Assembly: GCF_002287375.1 (NCBI RefSeq)
Contig: NZ_NPOA01000001.1
Coordinates: forward strand, 620,001 to 684,000
Direction: 5' to 3'
DNA from: Virgibacillus profundi
GTDB taxonomy: Bacteria > Bacillota > Bacilli > Bacillales > Amphibacillaceae
DNA: 64,000 nucleotides
Every line of letters starts with the position of its first letter. Position 1 is the first letter of the stretch. Both the position numbers and the translations under genes were made by a program. Below are positions 27,112 through 35,265 of the stretch, one piece after another. Below the pieces are notes generated by a model. The model did no database searches, was not told where the DNA came from, and saw nothing but the letters and a program-made list of their open reading frames with translations.

Positions 27112-27801
27112 CTACAATAAAATTGCTACCAATCCAGGTGTTATCACGGAAACAACTACCGCACTGACAACCATGGCAATTGTGCTGATCGATCCTTCAA
27201 GCAAGCTACTTTCCAATGCTTTGGAGGTTCCGATGGCATGTGACGCGCTGCCTATTCCAACACCTCTACCTATGTAATTATTGAGCCTGAATATTTTATG
27301 AACAATTGAGCTGAAGAGAACGCCGCCTATTCCGGCAATCATGACAAAAACTGCTGCCAATGGTGTCACACCACCTATTGTTTCTGCGATAGCCATTGCA
27401 ACAGGTGTTGTCACAGATTTTGGGGTAAGTGAGTATATAATAACATCCTCAAAACCAACTGATTTCGCAAGTAATATACCTGTAGATACACCCACAATTG
27501 CTCCAACAGAAGTTCCAACAAGGATTGGAGCTGTAAGTTTCTTTAATATGTCACGTTGCTGATAGAGTGGATAGGCAAGCGCTACGACTGCAGGCCCCAG
27601 CAACTCATTTATCCACTCCCCACCGATCATGTAAGTTTCATAGGGGATCTGAAAGCTCAGTAAAATAGCAATGATGATAATGGTTGATGTAATTACAGGT
27701 GCTGTAAATGAATACCCCATTTTTCTATGGATCATCTTTGCAAACAAATAAATTACATATGTCCCGACAATTACTATCATTCCGATAAAAAAGTTAATCA
27801 T
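27112..27801 (-). CDS. cidB: CidB/LrgB family membrane protein
   Basis: This 229-residue protein has about seven hydrophobic segments and family motifs such as LGPAVVALAYPLYQQR, LTPKSVTTPVAMAIAE and GIGSASHAIGTSKALE. CidB/LrgB proteins pair with a small holin-like partner. In Bacillus such pairs have been tied to pyruvate or overflow-metabolite transport and to lysis control. The gene overlaps cidA by eight bases. No LytR/LytS or LysR regulator is adjacent, so the signal is unknown. Confidence 0.88.
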   Translation of the reverse strand: MINFFIGMIVIVGTYVIYLFAKMIHRKMGYSFTAPVITSTIIIIAILLSFQIPYETYMIGGEWINELLGPAVVALAYPLYQQRDILKKLTAPILVGTSVGAIVGVSTGILLAKSVGFEDVIIYSLTPKSVTTPVAMAIAETIGGVTPLAAVFVMIAGIGGVLFSSIVHKIFRLNNYIGRGVGIGSASHAIGTSKALESSLLEGSISTIAMVVSAVVVSVITPGLVAILL

Positions 27802-28165
27802 GGTTCAATTCCTTTCTGCGCATCATCCATTGACTGGTAAGACCTGAACCAGCCATGACGAGAAAGGTACTAAATAAGACAATGACAACAAGTAATATAC
27901 CCTTACCTACAAAAAGGTCAAAATAATTAATAATACCTACAGTTGCTGGAACGAAAAACAAGGCAAGATTATTGACAATAAACCTTGCACCATCCTCCAC
28001 CCATGTTATTTTGATCATCTTTGTCGAAAGCAAAACAAACAAAATAATCATTCCAATAACACTACCAGGCACAAATAGATCGAGTGTAACCTGAATCCAA
28101 TTTCCAATTAAATAAATACAATATAAAAAAGCAATATGAATAATAATCCTGCTAAATTTCAGCAC
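27794..28165 (-). CDS. cidA: CidA/LrgA family holin-like protein
   Basis: This 123-residue protein has four hydrophobic helices and the family motif LDLFVPGSVIGMIILFVLLS, then GARFIVNNLALFFVPATVGI. The start is GTG 28165, with GGAGTG upstream. Length and partner size (123 and 229) are closer to the YwbH/YwbG pair than to the longer LrgA proteins. It is translated first and coupled to cidB. Confidence 0.88.
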   Translation of the reverse strand: MLKFSRIIIHIAFLYCIYLIGNWIQVTLDLFVPGSVIGMIILFVLLSTKMIKITWVEDGARFIVNNLALFFVPATVGIINYFDLFVGKGILLVVIVLFSTFLVMAGSGLTSQWMMRRKELNHD

Positions 28166-28257
28166 AATCTAACACTCCAATATTCCAGGTAATGAACTTA
28201 GTATAGCAAATAACACAGCTGAACTGGTCGATTATTTCTTCGATAAAATTCAAGCAT

Positions 28258-28294
28258 TAAAAAGGTAACTAATTTCAGATTAGTTACCTTTTTA
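28258..28294 (-). terminator. Intrinsic terminator of the helicase gene
   Basis: The stem AAAAAGGTAACTAA / TTAGTTACCTTTTT is a perfect 14 bp and directly follows the helicase stop codon. Confidence 0.88.
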
Positions 28295-28298
28295 TACT

Positions 28299-30224
28299 TT
28301 ACCATTCCATCGCAACAGGTAAAACATCCTCAATTGCCTGCTGATACATAGACTGTTCATTTTTTTTCATCCAAATATGAATCTGACCAAAATCCCCACT
28401 TGTTCGTATTAACCTTCCAATTCCCTGTCTTAATCGGAGTAGCATATATGGTGCATCAATTTCCTGAATCGGGTTATTCGTATGCTTTCTTTTCGCCTTA
28501 AAAACTGGGTCATTGGGTGGAAAAGGGAGTGATGATATAATCACCTGAGTTAAAGCTACACCAGGCACATCCAGGCCTTCCCATAAATGATATGCACAGA
28601 TTACAGATGATTCATCCATTTGGAAATTCTGTACCGTCCCGCTAATTTCACGATCACCCTCAAAAAGAATAGTGAAAGGGAATTTCTGTTCAGCAGACCA
28701 ATGGCGAAATTGATTCATCTCTTCTACAGTTGAAAATAAAACCAGTGATTTCCCGCCATTTTCCAGCAATTGTTCGCCAATTTCCATCCATTTATTAGAT
28801 TTCTCTGTTTCTATATGGCCGCTCACCTTCATTTGTTCCCCATAATCAAAAGGAGATTCCACTGAAAAAGAGTCATACTTCCGAATTCCTAAACTCCCGG
28901 CTAAATAGGAAAAGTCTCCGTTTTGTGATAATGTAGCTGATGAAAAAACAAATGGAATAACTTGTGAAAACACTTCTTTTTTTAAAACATCCTCAACCAA
29001 ACGTGGCATGATTACCAAGCTTGTAGTATGATCATTTTCTTCCAACCAAAAAATACCTTCATCATCCTTCAGCAAAATAGATAGTCCATAGGAGAAAAAC
29101 TCCAAATATTCCTCGATTATTTTGATGTGATAATCTTCAATCGTAAATAACTCTGCATCAAAAACTAGCTGTTCCAGTAACTGGTCAACCTTATCATTTA
29201 AGCTTCTTCCCATGGTAATTATTTCTTCAGAAAGGAGAATCTCCCGGCGATTGGATCCTTCCACAACAGAAGCATTGTTTCCAAGCATTTCAAACCACTC
29301 ATCATTTAAGGCTAAAATATCCTCAACCAAATAGAGAGATTCCTCTCTAACATCTTGACCCATATAGCCTGTCAGCACTTTGGTCAGTGCTTCAAAGTTA
29401 TAGCGGTATGTTAAACCCTTTTGGGCAGCAAACTCCAGTAAATGACCTTCATCAAAAACGACACAGCTTGCTTCCGGAAGCAATGGCATTTGCCCCTCAC
29501 GCTTACGTGAATCCTTCGTCCAGACATGCTCCATATAAAAATCATGGGAACAAATAATGATATCTGATGCATGGCGATAGTAATCCCTGTTCAACGTTTG
29601 TCCACTCCGATGGCGCCATTCACAGGTCGAACATTGCTGCAGCGGATCCCAGGCAATTTTGTCCCAGGTTTCATTTGGTACCCAGGGATATTCCTTTCGA
29701 TCGCCATAACGCTCAAAGGATTGCATGGAAGCACCTGTGTCAAAAACAAAATCAGGTATCTCATCATGCACGCGTAAGATATCCTCATCATTTGTCCGGT
29801 TGGCAAGTGGATCCAGTTTTTTGATACAGACATAATTTTCTCTTGCTTTAGCCAGTCTCACATCAACCGTAAGACCCAATGCTTCTTCCAGTTTTTCAAT
29901 GTCCCCGCCTTTTTTCACAAGCTGTTCAATCAATGTCTCATCCGCACATGAAATAATTGCCGGTTTCCCGCGATATCTTGCATAACAGATGGCATACAAT
30001 AAATAAACAAGCGTTTTCCCCGTTCCTACTCCAGCCTCTGCGAATATTGTATGCTTATTTTTAAAAGCCTGTTCCAGTTGAAAGGCCATATATATTTGTT
30101 CATCACGTAATTCATATCCTTTTTCAGGTAAAATATCATAAAAAACATCACCGACATAATCTCCTAAACGATCAAAGAAATTTTCGGTTTTTGTTACAGT
30201 AAATGGTAGTGAATTTGATTTCAA
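28299..30224 (-). CDS. DinG/XPD-family ATP-dependent DNA helicase, YpvA-like
   Basis: This 641-residue superfamily 2 helicase has Walker A in FAEAGVGTGKTLVYLL, a DEGH box (VVFDEGHLLE) and the C-terminal motif LLRLRQGIGRLIRTSGDFG. Four cysteines between motifs I and II (YVCIKK, CSTCEWRH, IIICSHDF) are placed like the 4Fe-4S ligands of XPD and DinG. It lacks the N-terminal exonuclease domain of Bacillus DinG, which fits YpvA (640 residues). The start is TTG 30224 with GAGGAG upstream. It is monocistronic. Confidence 0.88.
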   Translation of the reverse strand: MKSNSLPFTVTKTENFFDRLGDYVGDVFYDILPEKGYELRDEQIYMAFQLEQAFKNKHTIFAEAGVGTGKTLVYLLYAICYARYRGKPAIISCADETLIEQLVKKGGDIEKLEEALGLTVDVRLAKARENYVCIKKLDPLANRTNDEDILRVHDEIPDFVFDTGASMQSFERYGDRKEYPWVPNETWDKIAWDPLQQCSTCEWRHRSGQTLNRDYYRHASDIIICSHDFYMEHVWTKDSRKREGQMPLLPEASCVVFDEGHLLEFAAQKGLTYRYNFEALTKVLTGYMGQDVREESLYLVEDILALNDEWFEMLGNNASVVEGSNRREILLSEEIITMGRSLNDKVDQLLEQLVFDAELFTIEDYHIKIIEEYLEFFSYGLSILLKDDEGIFWLEENDHTTSLVIMPRLVEDVLKKEVFSQVIPFVFSSATLSQNGDFSYLAGSLGIRKYDSFSVESPFDYGEQMKVSGHIETEKSNKWMEIGEQLLENGGKSLVLFSTVEEMNQFRHWSAEQKFPFTILFEGDREISGTVQNFQMDESSVICAYHLWEGLDVPGVALTQVIISSLPFPPNDPVFKAKRKHTNNPIQEIDAPYMLLRLRQGIGRLIRTSGDFGQIHIWMKKNEQSMYQQAIEDVLPVAMEW

Positions 30225-30648
30225 TATTGTTTACTCCTCTTCTAACAAACATTCGAAAAGCTATTATACAGTAGCAACACCGGGGCTGTCCATTCTAGAA
30301 AAAACTGGTGTATTTAGACCTATGCTTATGAATTTTCCTTTTAAGAATACTTTCATTAAAAGAAGAAGCGGATTGTCTAAAAAAACTGTTCAATAGAGGG
30401 CTTCTATACGACCAAACGGAGCCGTAACTAGTGCTAATGGGCACATAGAACGCTGCTATACGACCAAACGAAGCCAAAACCAGTGCTAATGGGCGCATAG
30501 AACGCTGCTATACGACCGAACGAAGCCAAAACTAGTACTGACGGGCGTATAGAAAAGCTTCTATAAGGCAAAATCAACCAGACACAAGCACAAAGTGCAT
30601 TCAAAAACAATCCACGGAGAAAAACATTCCGCAGATTGAAGTTTTGCA
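30225..30648. other. Intergenic region with 52-bp tandem repeats
   Basis: This gap between two minus-strand genes is dominated by the tandem array at 30404-30568. The ORFs that cross it translate as a repeated peptide pattern (FGRIAAFY) produced by the DNA repeat and are not supported as genes. Confidence 0.6.
30404..30568. repeat. Three-copy 52-bp tandem repeat
   Basis: CTATACGACC starts at 30404, 30456 and 30508 (period 52), with a partial fourth copy at 30561. Each unit contains AACGAAGCC, AGTGCTAATGGGCG and ends in CATAGAACGCTG. TTCTATACG and CGTATAGAA at the array ends are inverted repeats. The copies differ by a few substitutions. Confidence 0.85.
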
Positions 30649-31329
30649 TTATAACACGATTAACTTTTCCAAATCCAATGGTTCTATATACTTCCCGTCT
30701 TTATATGCTCTCATATTCCCACCGGATATTTCATCGATAAGGATGATTTGATTATTCTTATCCCTGCCAAACTCCAGTTTGATGTCATATAGCTCTACAT
30801 CCTTCTTCGCTAATTCTTCCTTCACGACAAGGGAAATTCCCTTCGTGCGTTCCTTTAAAATGCTGTATTCCTCTTTGGTTAAAATTCCAAGCATGTCCAG
30901 TGCATCTTCACTAATTGGGGGATCCTGACGCTCATCATCTTTCAGGGTCACCTCAACAAATGCATCCAAGCTTTGACCTTCTTCCACATATTTCCCATAA
31001 CGTCTTAAAAAACTGCCAACCGCCCGGTACCTGCAAATTACTTCAAGCCCCTGACCAAATACCGTTGCCGGAACAACTGTCATAGTCGCTTCCTCCGGAT
31101 TGGCATCAATATAATGTGTTGGAATGTTTTTTTCTTTTAGTTTTTCAAAAAAAAGCTGTGTCAGTCGCAAGCCTGCTGCACCTGCACCCTCTATCGTAAG
31201 GCCAACCGTATTGGCCCCAGGATCAAATACACCGTCTTTTCCTGTTACATCATCTTTAAATTCCAACAAATAATTACCGTCACTCAACTCGTATACATCT
31301 TTTGTTTTTCCTGAAAATAATTGTTTCAT
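30649..31329 (-). CDS. Divergent SAICAR synthase (PurC-like), orphan
   Basis: This 226-residue ATP-dependent enzyme should join aspartate to CAIR in purine synthesis. Family features are KQLFSGKTKDVYEL at the start, LEVICRYRAVGSF and ELYDIKLEFGRDKNNQIILI with DEISGGNMRAYK. The sequence is clearly unlike B. subtilis PurC (for example, it has DDVTGKDGVFDPGANT), and the gene is alone rather than in a pur operon, so a specialised or second copy is likely. ATG 31329 is preferred, with GAGAGG ten bases upstream; an ATG at 31338 overlaps that site. Confidence 0.78.
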   Translation of the reverse strand: MKQLFSGKTKDVYELSDGNYLLEFKDDVTGKDGVFDPGANTVGLTIEGAGAAGLRLTQLFFEKLKEKNIPTHYIDANPEEATMTVVPATVFGQGLEVICRYRAVGSFLRRYGKYVEEGQSLDAFVEVTLKDDERQDPPISEDALDMLGILTKEEYSILKERTKGISLVVKEELAKKDVELYDIKLEFGRDKNNQIILIDEISGGNMRAYKDGKYIEPLDLEKLIVL

Positions 31330-31428
31330 CTGAAGCATTCCTCTCTTTTCAGATTTTGATATTACCATAATAACAGTTTTGGAAGAACTCTTCTCGAATT
31401 TTTCCGAAATTTTTTTAAAAAAATAGCA

Positions 31429-31464
31429 CCCCCAAAACTGTTTTTCCTACGATAGTTGTTATAG
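31429..31464 (+). promoter_or_regulatory. 36-bp promoter-like block upstream of the sigma factor gene
   Basis: The layout is CCCCCAAA, four bases, TTTTTCCT, one base, CGATAGT, one base, GTTATAG. The same block stands at 35090-35125 before the amidase gene. CCCCC and CGAT are 16 bp apart, which fits -35 and -10 positions. No standard SigA promoter is evident. It ends 46 bp before the sigma factor ATG. Confidence 0.6.
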
Positions 31465-31510
31465 AGATACTATTTATTTTATCAAAAATAAATACCTAGG
31501 GGGAAAAAAG

Positions 31511-32077
31511 ATGGGCGAAAATAAAAATCAATTTACCTTTGAAGAAATTTTTAAGCAAAATGAGAGGCGAATTCATTTTCATATAAATCGGCTGAATATC
31601 CAGGATTCGAATCAGGACTTTTACCGCGAAGGGATATTCGCACTGTGGAATGCATATGAGACATACAAGCCCGACAAAGGGCCAATGGCTACCTATTTCA
31701 ATTACAATATTCGTAATCGCTTAATTGATATGATCCGTAAAGATAACCGAAGAAATGAAGTACAAGAAACCTTTATTATTGAAAATATAGCAGATTTTAA
31801 TGATGGTAATTACATTCGAAGCTCAGATTCAAGCACATCAATCACAAATGTTTCAGATACTGTGTTGGAGAATCAGGAAATGTGGCAGCAACTGAAAGCA
31901 CAGCTCACAGAAAATCAATGGAAATGGGTATACTACCACATTATTGATGGAATGACCCTAAAGGATATAGCATTCCAGGAAAATAAGACACTCGAGGCAG
32001 TAAAAAGCTGGGGCAAACAGGTACGAAAGAAATTAAGGGATAATGAATTTCGAAAAGTGATTGACTGGAAGGTGTAA
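31511..32077 (+). CDS. Sigma-70 family RNA polymerase sigma factor
   Basis: This 188-residue protein has region 2 (about 10-80) with REGIFALWNAYETYKPDKGP and ATYFNYNIRNRLIDMIRKDN, which are core-binding and -10 recognition segments. A poorly conserved linker follows. Region 4 is near the C-terminus (LTENQWKWVYYHIIDGMTLK, then AVKSWGKQVRKKL as recognition helix). Region 1.1 and a full region 3 are missing. I cannot place it in a named group. No anti-sigma gene is next to it. GGGGGA precedes ATG 31511. It probably transcribes itself and the amidase gene at 35266 (inference from the shared promoter block). Confidence 0.85.
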   Translation: MGENKNQFTFEEIFKQNERRIHFHINRLNIQDSNQDFYREGIFALWNAYETYKPDKGPMATYFNYNIRNRLIDMIRKDNRRNEVQETFIIENIADFNDGNYIRSSDSSTSITNVSDTVLENQEMWQQLKAQLTENQWKWVYYHIIDGMTLKDIAFQENKTLEAVKSWGKQVRKKLRDNEFRKVIDWKV

Positions 32078-32185
32078 ATTGAGCTTTAGAGTGTGTAAAA
32101 CAGAAATCAACTTATGCATTTCTTTAAATTTATTTAGAAATACTATATCATAATCAGTAAGCTATATATAGAAAAGAGGAATAAT

Positions 32186-32902
32186 ATGAGTGGAATTAAA
32201 GAGTCCATAAAAAGAGATATTGTTGTGAATGCATCGATTGATAAAATTTGGGACGCTTTAACCAAACCTGAAGATTTAAATCGCTGGTACACCAAAGAAG
32301 CCAAGCTGGACTTTCGTGTTGGTGGGCATTGTAAGATGGTTCATGGTTGGGGCGCAGAAACATCCGGTACCTTTATAGATATAGTTCAACATAAAAAGAT
32401 TGTCCTTGAAAGCGAAGATGGACACTTTAAAACGATTACTACATTGGATCAGGAGAAGGATGGTGTACGTGTCACCATTGAATACGAAACACCTTTTATC
32501 GGGGAAGAAGGAGAAGCTGCAAAAGAAAATATGGCATTTGCCACTTTCCAATTCCTTGAAAATTTAAAAAGTGTTTATGAAGAAAATCAGGACATCCGTT
32601 CAAACATGTGGAAGGCATGGATTGGCCTTATTCATACAACGAACAATCCAGCAGGAGCAGAGTCACTTGTTGACGGCAGTAAAGTGGTACATGCTGCAAA
32701 TGAATCCCCGGCTGATGCTGCAGGAATTAAAGCCAAAGATGTAATTACAGAAGTAGATGGGCGTCCTGTACAAAGCTATGAATCATTGGAAAGAATAATC
32801 AATAACAGTAAAATTGGCGGGACAATTGCATTGACCATTGTAAGGAAAAAGGAACAAATTACCTTAGATTGTGAAGTCGCTAAATATCCTGTTCCGTACT
32901 AA
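32186..32902 (+). CDS. SRPBCC (AHSA1-like) domain fused to a PDZ domain
   Basis: This 238-residue cytoplasmic protein has no signal peptide. Residues 8-145 form an SRPBCC/AHSA1-type fold (RDIVVNASIDKIWDALTKPE, LDFRVGGHCKMV), which makes a hydrophobic ligand pocket. The last 75 residues are a PDZ domain (VVHAANESPADAAGIKAKDV, then ITEVDGRPVQSYESLERII). PDZ domains normally bind protein C-termini and in bacteria usually sit on membrane proteases, so this fusion is unusual. No partner gene is adjacent. Function unknown. Confidence 0.8.
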   Translation: MSGIKESIKRDIVVNASIDKIWDALTKPEDLNRWYTKEAKLDFRVGGHCKMVHGWGAETSGTFIDIVQHKKIVLESEDGHFKTITTLDQEKDGVRVTIEYETPFIGEEGEAAKENMAFATFQFLENLKSVYEENQDIRSNMWKAWIGLIHTTNNPAGAESLVDGSKVVHAANESPADAAGIKAKDVITEVDGRPVQSYESLERIINNSKIGGTIALTIVRKKEQITLDCEVAKYPVPY

Positions 32903-32931
32903 GTGCTCCATAATAGAGCGGTGTTATATGA

Positions 32932-32972
32932 AAAACAAGCCATCAATACGTGATGATGGCTTGTTTTTTTAT
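32932..32972 (+). terminator. Intrinsic terminator of the SRPBCC-PDZ gene
   Basis: The stem AAACAAGCCATCA / TGATGGCTTGTTT is followed by a T run. Confidence 0.85.
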
Positions 32973-33062
32973 TCTTTTTTATAGGCAAGGATTGCTTCCA
33001 AATAAAGGTTGTTATACAAAAAGCCATTATGGCAAACATATTTACAGGGAGGTGATTGTAAA

Positions 33063-33266
33063 ATGACAGTAGGAACAAAAATGCAGCAAGCAATCGCAGG
33101 CTGTGAAAGTTCATTAGCCAGTCTAAAAACATTCGCATTGGATACAGATGACCAAAACGCAAAACAAATGTTTCAAAATATGGCTCAACAGCAACAAACA
33201 ATCGTTGACAATCTAAATGCACGACTGCAATATATTGAATCAGAGGAACCTCAATTTAAACAGTAG
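33063..33266 (+). CDS. DUF1657 small protein
   Basis: This 67-residue protein (MTVGTKMQQAIAGCESSLAS) is mostly helical, with a polar middle (MAQQQQTIVDNLNARLQYIE) typical of DUF1657. Such proteins are found in spore-formers, often next to spoVA-type and DUF421 genes, and are linked to spores by context only. Here it stands alone. ATG 33063 has GGGAGGTGAT upstream; an ORF from 33009 has no ribosome site. Confidence 0.75.
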   Translation: MTVGTKMQQAIAGCESSLASLKTFALDTDDQNAKQMFQNMAQQQQTIVDNLNARLQYIESEEPQFKQ

Positions 33267-33284
33267 TAAACATATCCTCTAAAA

Positions 33285-33330
33285 ACACAAAAGATAAGTC
33301 ACTTTTTTAAAATGACTTATCTTTTGTGTC
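33285..33330 (+). terminator. Long-stem terminator after the DUF1657 gene
   Basis: A perfect 17-bp stem (ACACAAAAGATAAGTCA and its complement) surrounds an A/T-rich loop. It lies between convergent genes and can act on both strands. Confidence 0.85.
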
Positions 33331-33354
33331 TAAATTATTTGTATCCTGACACAA

Positions 33355-33567
33355 CTAAGAAACCTTCTGATCACCGGTTAGTAAATATTCTGCAGATACA
33401 TTAAAGAATTCTGCGATTCTCTCTATATGATTCAAACTCGGTTTTTTCTTCCCAAGTTCGTAGCTCCATATAATACTTTTCACAAAGTTAATTTGATCTG
33501 CATATTCCTCTACAGTTAAACCTTTCTCTTCACGAAGTTCTTTTAATCTGTCTCCAATATTATACAT
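33355..33567 (-). CDS. Small XRE-family HTH regulator
   Basis: This 70-residue protein is one Cro/C1-type HTH domain: IGDRLKELREEKGLTVEEYA, then IIWSYELGKKKPSLNHIERI and FFNVSAEYLLTG. The frame has no dimerisation extension. ATG 33567 has GGAG eight bases upstream. It stands alone and its target is unknown. It is not close enough to SinR to be called the regulator of the eps sites. Confidence 0.8.
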   Translation of the reverse strand: MYNIGDRLKELREEKGLTVEEYADQINFVKSIIWSYELGKKKPSLNHIERIAEFFNVSAEYLLTGDQKVS

Positions 33568-33759
33568 AAAAACCACTCCATCTCTAGTTGTAAATTAGAC
33601 CTATTGTCTAAATATTTTATTATTTTAATCTTATCATATAATTACAATTAATTGTTACTATTTGCTCAAGGAATATGTAATATATTAAAAATCAATCAGA
33701 AAAGAGGGAATTAATCAAATAAAAATGGCACACAGTTGGCTTATTTTTTTGTGATATAA

Positions 33760-33802
33760 AAAAACCGTTATAAGCAGTTTTATGCTAATAACGGTTTCTT
33801 TT
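33760..33802 (-). terminator. Intrinsic terminator downstream of metA
   Basis: The stem AAACCGTTAT-AGCA / TGCT-ATAACGGTTT is followed by a long T run on the minus strand, 66 bp after the metA stop. Confidence 0.82.
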
Positions 33803-33867
33803 CTTATGTATAAGAGGAAGCCATAAAAAATGGATCTACTCTATTTTTCTGTTATTTCTTCATCCGG

Positions 33868-34776
33868 CTACTTCCACTCATAAGGTGTTTGCTGATAAAC
33901 ATAATAATTAAGCCAGTTGGAGAATAGCAAATGAGTGTGTGAACGCCATGTATTTGGTGGCTGCTCGCCGGGATTGTCATTTGGAAAATAGTTTTTTGGT
34001 ACACCAATATCCAATCCTTTACTGAGATCACGTTCATATTCTTCAGCAAGTGTTGTTGCATCATATTCTAAATGGCCGGTAATCATAATGTTTCTTGCAT
34101 CATTAGACATAATTATAAATGGTGCATTTTCCTCTGATATAGAAAGTAATGAGATCGATTCATTATTTTTAATTTCCTCTGCCAATACGGTCGTATGCCG
34201 TGAATGTGGTGCATTGAATACTTCGTCAAATCCCTGAACGAGCTTAATCGTTGGATCTGTTAGATGATGCTTATAAATACCAAAGGATTTCTTTGGCAGC
34301 TCATATTTGCCAACCCCATAATGATAATGCAATGCAGCCTGGGCTCCCCAACAAATATGCAGTACAGAGGTCACATTATGCTTTGTCCATTCCATAACTT
34401 CCGTTAGCTCTTCCCAATAATTCACTTTTTCAAATTCCAAATGCTCGATCGGTGCTCCTGTTATTATCATTCCATCAAATCGGCGGTCATTAATCTTTTC
34501 AAATGTCGTGTAAAATGTATCCAAATGGTATTCACTAACATTTTTGGATTGATGTGTCGCCATCCTCAGGAAAGTAATATTGACCTGGAGCGGAGTATTC
34601 CCAAGAAGTCTTAAAAGCTGTAGTTCTGTTCTTTCTTTTTCCGGCATCAAATTTAAAATTAGTATATTAAGTGGACGGATATCCTGAGTTCTGGCTCTAT
34701 CTTCATCCATCACAAAAATCTTCTCCTGTTTTAAAACTTCCCGTACAGGCAATTTTTTCGGTATATTTATTGGCAA
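33868..34776 (-). CDS. metA: Homoserine O-acetyltransferase MetA
   Basis: This 302-residue class I amidotransferase-like enzyme activates homoserine for methionine synthesis. The nucleophile is C142 ([12 protein letters not shown]). Residue 111 is glutamate ([10 protein letters not shown]), the residue that favours acetyl-CoA in MetA enzymes, where succinyl-CoA users have glycine. TTG 34776 is the start, with AGGGGAG seven bases upstream; a weak start may hold expression down. An S-box-like riboswitch and terminator precede it, so expression should rise when S-adenosylmethionine is scarce. Confidence 0.93.
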   Translation of the reverse strand: MPINIPKKLPVREVLKQEKIFVMDEDRARTQDIRPLNILILNLMPEKERTELQLLRLLGNTPLQVNITFLRMATHQSKNVSEYHLDTFYTTFEKINDRRFDGMIITGAPIEHLEFEKVNYWEELTEVMEWTKHNVTSVLHICWGAQAALHYHYGVGKYELPKKSFGIYKHHLTDPTIKLVQGFDEVFNAPHSRHTTVLAEEIKNNESISLLSISEENAPFIIMSNDARNIMITGHLEYDATTLAEEYERDLSKGLDIGVPKNYFPNDNPGEQPPNTWRSHTHLLFSNWLNYYVYQQTPYEWK

Positions 34777-34860
34777 CGTATATCTCCCCTTTTATTTTTT
34801 CGAATATATATGATCCGTTGAATATTATGTTAATTTATTTTGTAATAGCTTTATCCCTTT

Positions 34861-34897
34861 AAAAATAAAAAAACCTTTTGCTTTGATTGCAAAAAGG
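34861..34897 (-). terminator. Riboswitch-controlled terminator of metA
   Basis: On the minus strand CCTTTTTGC / GCAAAAGG flank a seven-base loop and are followed by a T run. It lies between the S-box-like aptamer and the metA ribosome binding site. Confidence 0.8.
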
Positions 34898-35006
34898 AGT
34901 CTCACCATTTTTATCATTCAAAGCAGCTGCCTTGTTGGTAGTAGCACCTTATCTATTGTAGGTTGCTGTGACGTCGCGGAGCCAATTCTCTCGATCACTC
35001 TTAATA
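34898..35006 (-). ncRNA. SAM-I (S-box) riboswitch aptamer, putative
   Basis: Read on the minus strand, the leader contains AGAGTGATCGAGAG, then TGGCTCCGCGACGTC followed by ACAGCAACC, then AAGGTGCTACTACCAA. This follows the S-box core order (GAGAG, GGC..C..GA..C, GCAACC, AGGTGC). A terminator follows at once, and the gene is metA, a classic S-box target in Bacillaceae. Helix P1 is not obvious by eye, so a covariance-model search would be decisive. Confidence 0.75.
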
Positions 35007-35089
35007 TCTATTTAATTAATTTCCAGTATATATGATATCCACGTAAATGTAAAAATTACTACTTTTTGATTTATAAACGCTTGCATGTG

Positions 35090-35125
35090 CCCCCAAATTC
35101 ATTTTTCCTTCGATAGTAGTTATAG
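35090..35125 (+). promoter_or_regulatory. 36-bp promoter-like block upstream of the amidase gene
   Basis: It has the same arrangement as at 31429-31464: CCCCCAAA, four bases, TTTTTCCT, one base, CGATAGT, one base, GTTATAG. Thirty-one of 36 positions are identical; the differences fall in the spacer positions. It lies 140 bp before the amidase start. Confidence 0.6.
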
Positions 35126-35265
35126 CAGTACACTAATGGATGACTACCCACAAAAGTTGGTGACAGTCATGGATTTTTAATAAGATAATGACGTTTGTCC
35201 AACTTAGTTTTGCAACCTGCCATATGCTATTAGTGTTAAAAAAATTAAGAATGGGGGACATTTTA

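Noticed and set aside
30295-30649. Two short minus-strand ORFs
   Set aside because: They follow the 52-bp tandem repeat and have no ribosome binding site.
33355-33567. Small XRE protein as the SinR of the eps sites
   Set aside because: It lacks the SinR dimerisation/anti-repressor region and is 29 kb away; similarity is limited to the general HTH.
34898-35006. T-box leader before metA
   Set aside because: The AGGGTGGNACCGCG T-box motif is absent, while the S-box core blocks are present.
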